Shown: positions 6,595 through 9,895 of the stretch, one piece after another
Layout of the letters: every line of letters begins with the position of its first letter
Numbering within the stretch: the first letter of the stretch is position 1
From: Terriglobia bacterium
GTDB lineage: Bacteria > Acidobacteriota > Terriglobia > UBA7540
Length of the DNA stretch: 9,895 bases
Assembly (NCBI GenBank): GCA_020072905.1
Contig: JAIQGB010000126.1
Coordinates: forward strand, 1-9,895
Direction of reading: 5' to 3'
Notes under the pieces: model-generated
Told to the model about the DNA's origin: nothing
Databases searched by the model: none
Seen by the model: the letters and a program-made list of their open reading frames with translations, nothing else
Translations under genes and position numbers: made by a program

Positions 6595-6630
6595 CGTCGG
6601 CGCGCCGACAAGAATGAAAGTAACACTTTC
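6595..6630. repeat. Intergenic repeat element copy 3: palindrome plus mini-hairpin
   Basis: The 14-bp perfect palindrome GTCGGCGCGCCGAC (6596-6609), extended to 16 bp with an outer mismatch, is followed 5 bases later by a perfect 6-bp inverted repeat GAAAGT-AAC-ACTTTC (6616-6630). It is the best-preserved of the three copies. It lies 3' of the minus-strand beta-propeller gene ending at 6687. A weaker inverted repeat TCAGG-GGA-CCTGA with a short T-run follows on the plus strand at 6640-6658. These could act as transcript-end structures, but there is no clear intrinsic terminator. Confidence 0.68.
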
Positions 6631-6686
6631 AATTACTCATCAGGGGACCTGAATCTTTTGGCGCCGGCTGGGTCTGACCTTACCGT

Positions 6687-7844
6687 TCATTCCTTCCACA
6701 GCCAGCCCGGAACGACCACGTCCACGGGCTCTGCGCCGACGGGGACGGTGGTGACGAGCGCCGACCTGAGTTTGGCGAGGCGGTCGGGTTCAGCCACGAG
6801 CACGGCGAGGCTGCCCGTGCCAGCATCGGCCACCACCAGAAAGCGTTCGTCGGGCGTGAGCGCCAGCGCCCTCGGCTCCTTGCCGACCTGAGTCGAGGCG
6901 AGTACCTGACGGTTCTGCACATCAAGCGTGGTGACCGAGCCGTCGCCCGCGTTGGCGATGTAGAGGACGCTCGAATCCCGGCGGAAGACCCCCGCCACAG
7001 GAGCGCGGCCCGTGGGCAGGGTCTGCGAGACGTTGTCATGGAAGGCGTCAACGATGGTCATAATCGACGCCTGCGGCGCCAGCACGAAGACTTCGCCACC
7101 GTCGGGCTTCAGCAGCAGGGCGGTGGGCCGCGAGCCAATCTCAATGTGGGAGAGAATCTGCCGGGAGGCGGCGTCCGCAACCGTGATTTTCTCCTCGCCC
7201 GTATCGGCCACGAAGACTTTCGAACTGTCCGGCAAAATCGCGATGGGCCCGGGCGCGCGGCCGACTTCAAGTGTTCCTTGAACCTTTCGTTCCCCGACAC
7301 TCACGAAGAAAATGCGGTTCTCGGCCTCGGAGATGGCGATCAGAGTCCTGCCGTCGGGCGTGAGGGCCAGGCTGGTCAGCGGGGCACCCAGGCGGAGGTG
7401 CCCAGCAACTTTACCCGCGGCGCATTCGAGGAAGGCGATTTCCCCTTCGGAAGGACTCAACGTGAACGCCTGCCGTCCGTCTGGCGTGAAGGCCAATCCG
7501 CGGGCCGCGGAACCGACCTGAAGGCTGTGAACGACGCGCAGAGCGGGGAAGCCGATGACGTCGATTCGACCAGTGTCGGAGACAACATAGAGCTCATGGC
7601 TCGCCGGCCGGGCGAGAATCCTCTCGGCGCCAGGCGCGACGGGAATCGAAGCGACAACCCGGAACCCTTCCAGCTCGACGGCGGCCACGGAATGGCTGGC
7701 GCGGCAAAGCGCGAAGGCTAGGTAAGGCTCGGGCGGTGCGGGCTTGCGGGTGCAGGCGGAGATGGTCAGGGAAACGAGGGCCAGCAGAAGGGCTGGGGTG
7801 GGGCGAGCAGCGATGATTGCCGACCGACGATTGAGGGTGGCCAA
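6687..7844 (-). CDS. YncE/YVTN-type beta-propeller lipoprotein
   Basis: A 385-residue protein with a lipoprotein signal peptide: a hydrophobic core (18-28) and the lipobox I-S-A-C, with C31 as lipidated residue. The rest is a repeat protein with a period of about 43 residues. Blade motifs include TPDGRQAFTLS (120-130), TPDGRTLIAIS (162-172), LPDSSKVFVAD (204-214), KPDGGEVFVLA (246-256), RRDSSVLYIAN (288-298) and TPDERFLVVAD (330-340). This is the pattern of seven-bladed YVTN/YncE-like propellers, which usually bind proteins or ligands at the cell envelope and are not enzymes of known reaction. The first codon is TTG, since no ATG or GTG exists between the in-frame aroF stop and the signal peptide. 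No ribosome site is visible before it. It lies 21 bp after aroF and in the same frame, so translation may depend on aroF. The partner is unknown. Confidence 0.82.
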   Translation of the reverse strand: MATLNRRSAIIAARPTPALLLALVSLTISACTRKPAPPEPYLAFALCRASHSVAAVELEGFRVVASIPVAPGAERILARPASHELYVVSDTGRIDVIGFPALRVVHSLQVGSAARGLAFTPDGRQAFTLSPSEGEIAFLECAAGKVAGHLRLGAPLTSLALTPDGRTLIAISEAENRIFFVSVGERKVQGTLEVGRAPGPIAILPDSSKVFVADTGEEKITVADAASRQILSHIEIGSRPTALLLKPDGGEVFVLAPQASIMTIVDAFHDNVSQTLPTGRAPVAGVFRRDSSVLYIANAGDGSVTTLDVQNRQVLASTQVGKEPRALALTPDERFLVVADAGTGSLAVLVAEPDRLAKLRSALVTTVPVGAEPVDVVVPGWLWKE

Positions 7845-7853
7845 GGTCGGGTC

Positions 7854-7888
7854 AATCGTAAATCTTCAATCGAAAATCGGCAATGATT
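7854..7888. repeat. Heptamer array, AATCGNN type, spanning the end of aroF
   Basis: Consecutive units AATCGTA, AATCTTC, AATCGAA, AATCGGC, and a diverged AATGATT. The array covers the aroF stop codon (7866-7868), its last seven codons, and part of the short gap before the lipoprotein gene. Unlike the other arrays it overlaps coding sequence. Confidence 0.78.
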
Positions 7889-8915
7889 TCGCGGTAGTGC
7901 GGCCGACGACGGCGGCGATGGCGCTGACCTGCTCCATGAGCGCCTCGAACTGATCGGGGTAGAGCGATTGGCAGCCGTCGGAGAGCGCCCGCTCGGGCTG
8001 CGGATGAACTTCGATCATCAGGCCGTCGGCGCCCACCGCCACCGCCGCGCGCGCCAGCGGCGTCACCTTGTCGCGCTGGCCAGTGCCGTGGCTCGGGTCG
8101 ACGATGATGGGCAGGTGCGAGAGCCGCTTGACAGCGGGGATGACGCTCAGGTCGAGCGTGTTGCGAGTGTGGTCGGCGAAGGTCCGCACGCCGCGCTCGC
8201 AGAGGATGACGTGGTAATTGCCCTCGGAGAGGATATACTCCGCGGCCATGAGGAATTCTTCCAGGGTCGCCGACATCCCGCGCTTGAGCAAAACGGGCTT
8301 CGAGGAGCGGCCCGCGCGTTTGAGCAGTGAGAAATTCTGCATGTTGCGGGCGCCGATCTGCAGCACGTCAGCGTATTGTTCCACCAAATCGCAATTCTCG
8401 GGGTCAATGGTCTCCGTGACAATCGCCAGCCCGAATTCGCGCCGCACTTCGGCCAGGATCTCCAGTCCGGCTTTGCCCAGACCCTGGAAACTGTACGGGG
8501 ACGTGCGCGGCTTGAAGGCGCCGCCGCGAAACAATCGCGCGCCGGCCCGGCGCACGCGCTCGGCGGCGGCGAAAGCTTGCTCGCGACTCTCGATGGCGCA
8601 GGGTCCGGCGATGACGGTGAGTTCGCGCCCGCCGATGGTCACGGCGTTTTCCCCCGTGCCGACGCGGATCAGCGAGTCCTCATTCTTGACTTCGCGGCTG
8701 ACCAGCTTGTAAGGCTTCGAAACCCGGATGGCCTCGGCCACGCCGGCCAGGCTCTCGAATTCGGCGGCCTCGAGCGCCCCCTGATTGCCGGTGATCCCGA
8801 TGGCCGTGCGCTGCGCCCCGGGCATGGGATGGGCGCGGTAGCCCAGCGCTTCGATTTTTTCGCACACGCCGCGGATGTCGCCTTCCGTCGCCTGCGGCTT
8901 CATGACAATAAGCAT
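7866..8915 (-). CDS. aroF: 3-deoxy-7-phosphoheptulonate (DAHP) synthase, type I-beta
   Basis: A 349-residue enzyme condensing phosphoenolpyruvate and erythrose 4-phosphate to DAHP, the first step of the shikimate pathway, in the cytoplasm. Residues 1-70 form an N-terminal ferredoxin-like (ACT-like) domain as in the Thermotoga-type enzyme, where it mediates feedback inhibition by aromatic amino acids. The barrel follows with GPCAIES (104-110), RGGAFKPRTSPYSFQG (130-145), IGARNMQNF (187-195), LLKRG (209-213), CERGVRTF (239-246), DPSHGTG (273-279) and MIEVHP (300-305). Expected metal ligands are C106, H276, E302 and D313, in the same spacing as I recall for the Thermotoga enzyme. All catalytic blocks are intact. 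The start ATG has a modest AAGGCGG-like site upstream. The last residues, about KSLPIFD, are encoded within a heptamer array. It is the first gene of a probable two-gene unit and diverges from the rhomboid gene. Confidence 0.95.
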   Translation of the reverse strand: MLIVMKPQATEGDIRGVCEKIEALGYRAHPMPGAQRTAIGITGNQGALEAAEFESLAGVAEAIRVSKPYKLVSREVKNEDSLIRVGTGENAVTIGGRELTVIAGPCAIESREQAFAAAERVRRAGARLFRGGAFKPRTSPYSFQGLGKAGLEILAEVRREFGLAIVTETIDPENCDLVEQYADVLQIGARNMQNFSLLKRAGRSSKPVLLKRGMSATLEEFLMAAEYILSEGNYHVILCERGVRTFADHTRNTLDLSVIPAVKRLSHLPIIVDPSHGTGQRDKVTPLARAAVAVGADGLMIEVHPQPERALSDGCQSLYPDQFEALMEQVSAIAAVVGRTTAKSLPIFD

Positions 8916-9169
8916 GGATTCCGCCTTCGCGCCCCGCCCGACAAGTTAGCTTGCCAGTTTAATCCACCGCGGGCATCCACGCAATCGGGCCGGGTGGGGG
9001 GCCGCTGACGGAAACGGGCCCGCGAGTATACAGGGGAGTCTGGGGTCGGAGGCCGCGTCCTCTCCTAATCGTCCCGTAATCCCGTTGCGTGGAGCCTGCG
9101 CGCGGCATATTCTGGAGTGAAGGGAGTCCGGTGCAGCGGGATCGCAACGGCTTCTCGCTCGAGGGCTTG
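8916..9169. promoter_or_regulatory. Divergent spacer between aroF and the rhomboid gene
   Basis: This spacer of about 254 bp should hold the aroF promoter. On the minus strand a sigma-70-like pair TTGCGT-N17-TAAACT can be read at about 8956-8984, and a short inverted repeat CAAG-TTAG-CTTG lies at 8942-8953. Both are weak and unproven. No tandem array or palindrome element is present, in contrast to the other spacers. The plus-strand right part contains possible upstream starts of the rhomboid gene (GTG at 9131, preceded by AGGGAG). Confidence 0.3.
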
Positions 9170-9895
9170 ATGGCAAACCCCGCAGTCGGAAAAGCGCAGC
9201 GTTCGGAACTGGCCGAGACATTGGATCCCGTCTCCCCGCCGGTCCTTGTAGTCGCGATCCTCGCGCTGAATGTCCTCGTTTTTCTGCTCGAAAGCCTCAC
9301 CGGAGGTTCAACCAATACTTTAAATTTGATCCGCTTCGGCGCGCAATACGGGCCGTCCGTGGAAGCGGGCGAATACTGGCGCTTCATCACCGCCGCGTTC
9401 CTCCACATCGGCTTTCTGCACATCTTCGTGAATGGCTTCTGCCTATGGGAACTCGGCCGGCCGCTGGAGCGTCTTTACGGGGCCGCGCAATTCGGCTTCA
9501 CCTACCTGATTTCGGGGGCAGCCGGATCACTCTTCAGCTTCTTCGCCCACGAATTCATTGCGCCGCGGACAGTCTCGGCGGGAGCCTCCGGCGCGATCTT
9601 TGGCGTTGCCGGGGCGCTGGCTGTCGCCGGGCGGCGATTCGAGCATCTCGTCCCGGAGAATTTTGGGAAGATTTTCGGGGTCGGCGTGGCGCCTTTTATC
9701 GCCTTGAACCTCTATTATGGTTTCACGCATCACGGCATCGACAACTTCGCTCACCTGGGAGGAGTGATGGCGGGGCTTTTCTGTGGCCTCGTTCTCAAGC
9801 CTCAGACGCAGACCCGCCGCGAAGCCTGGATCGCCGTCTCCGGCTTCCTAATCCTGGTTCTGATCGCGTTCGGGATTCAATACCGAGCGGCACGG
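9170..9895 (+). CDS. Rhomboid family intramembrane serine protease (partial, 3' end outside window)
   Basis: The reading frame stays open for 242 codons to the right edge of the window. Rhomboids cleave transmembrane substrates inside the lipid bilayer with a Ser-His dyad. Visible here are W70-R71 followed by FLHIGFLHIFVNG (77-89) containing the HxxxN signature (H84, N88), the catalytic motif GASG with S140, and the catalytic His in AHLGG (H195). Hydrophobic segments near 23-41, 72-96, 106-125, 138-154, 168-184, 193-209 and 219-236 fit a 6 or 7 helix rhomboid. The N-terminus before the first helix is short, with no zinc-finger-like domain. ATG at 9170 has a GAGGG site 4 nt upstream; a longer form starting at GTG 9131, preceded by AGGGAG, is equally open and cannot be excluded. 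The physiological substrate is unknown. Confidence 0.88.
   Translation, partial: MANPAVGKAQRSELAETLDPVSPPVLVVAILALNVLVFLLESLTGGSTNTLNLIRFGAQYGPSVEAGEYWRFITAAFLHIGFLHIFVNGFCLWELGRPLERLYGAAQFGFTYLISGAAGSLFSFFAHEFIAPRTVSAGASGAIFGVAGALAVAGRRFEHLVPENFGKIFGVGVAPFIALNLYYGFTHHGIDNFAHLGGVMAGLFCGLVLKPQTQTRREAWIAVSGFLILVLIAFGIQYRAAR

Noticed and set aside
6640..6658. Intrinsic terminator TCAGG-GGA-CCTGA followed by TCTTTT
   Set aside because: The stem is only 5 bp and oriented for the plus strand, where no gene ends. Chance is likely.
7038..7721. Plus-strand 227-codon open frame opposite the beta-propeller gene
   Set aside because: Antisense to a clear seven-bladed repeat protein; no motif or plausible start signal.
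8376..9008. Plus-strand 210-codon open frame opposite aroF
   Set aside because: Mostly antisense to the conserved DAHP synthase barrel. Its tail enters the spacer but shows no domain.
9068..9303. Minus-strand frame with a CxxCH-like motif (translated as DCGVCHQALERE) opposite the rhomboid N-terminus
   Set aside because: It looks protein-like but has no ATG, GTG or TTG start before the motif. Most of it is antisense to rhomboid coding sequence, where hydrophobic codons mirror into hydrophilic ones. A homology search of the minus strand here would settle it.

Overview
The window is a high-GC bacterial chromosomal segment from what looks like an Acidobacteriota genome. That assignment is an inference: it rests on a gene encoding LptF and LptG as one polypeptide, the overall gene style, and intergenic DNA filled with short heptamer tandem arrays. 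No rRNA, tRNA, CRISPR array, transposase or phage gene is visible.

Layout, left to right. (1) 1-92: end of an intergenic repeat element, with heptamers and a 16-bp palindrome. (2) A minus-strand pair, a double-length LptF-LptG lipopolysaccharide-export permease (747-3062) followed 21 bp later by an atypical NAD(P)-binding SDR protein (93-725) with a strong ribosome binding site. (3) A 91-bp divergent spacer, then a plus-strand GH57 glucan-active enzyme (3154-5325). (4) A gene-free stretch, 5326-5519, holding two heptamer arrays, a second copy of the palindrome element and two tiny hairpins. (5) A minus-strand gene for an exported beta-sandwich plus HEAT-like protein (5520-6347). (6) A gene-free stretch of about 340 bp (6348-6686). 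It holds interleaved inverted repeats just upstream of gene 5, four more 7-8 bp tandem arrays, and the third palindrome copy. (7) A minus-strand pair, type I-beta DAHP synthase aroF (7866-8915) followed by a YVTN/YncE-type beta-propeller lipoprotein (6687-7844). A heptamer array straddles their junction. (8) A divergent 254-bp spacer, then a rhomboid protease gene that runs off the right edge (9170 to end).

The protein-coding genes are mostly housekeeping or envelope functions: LPS transport, storage-glucan metabolism, entry into the shikimate pathway, and intramembrane proteolysis. They do not form one pathway. The least ordinary signal is between them. Six or seven arrays with different unit sequences share a period of 7 bp (one has 8). 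A near-palindrome, consensus TGTCGGCGCGCCGACA, occurs three times. Each copy lies beyond the 3' end of a gene and has a heptamer array on its left; two copies also carry a small AAGT-N3-ACTT hairpin at nearly fixed distance on the right. This looks like a modular intergenic repeat family whose nature cannot be settled from one window.
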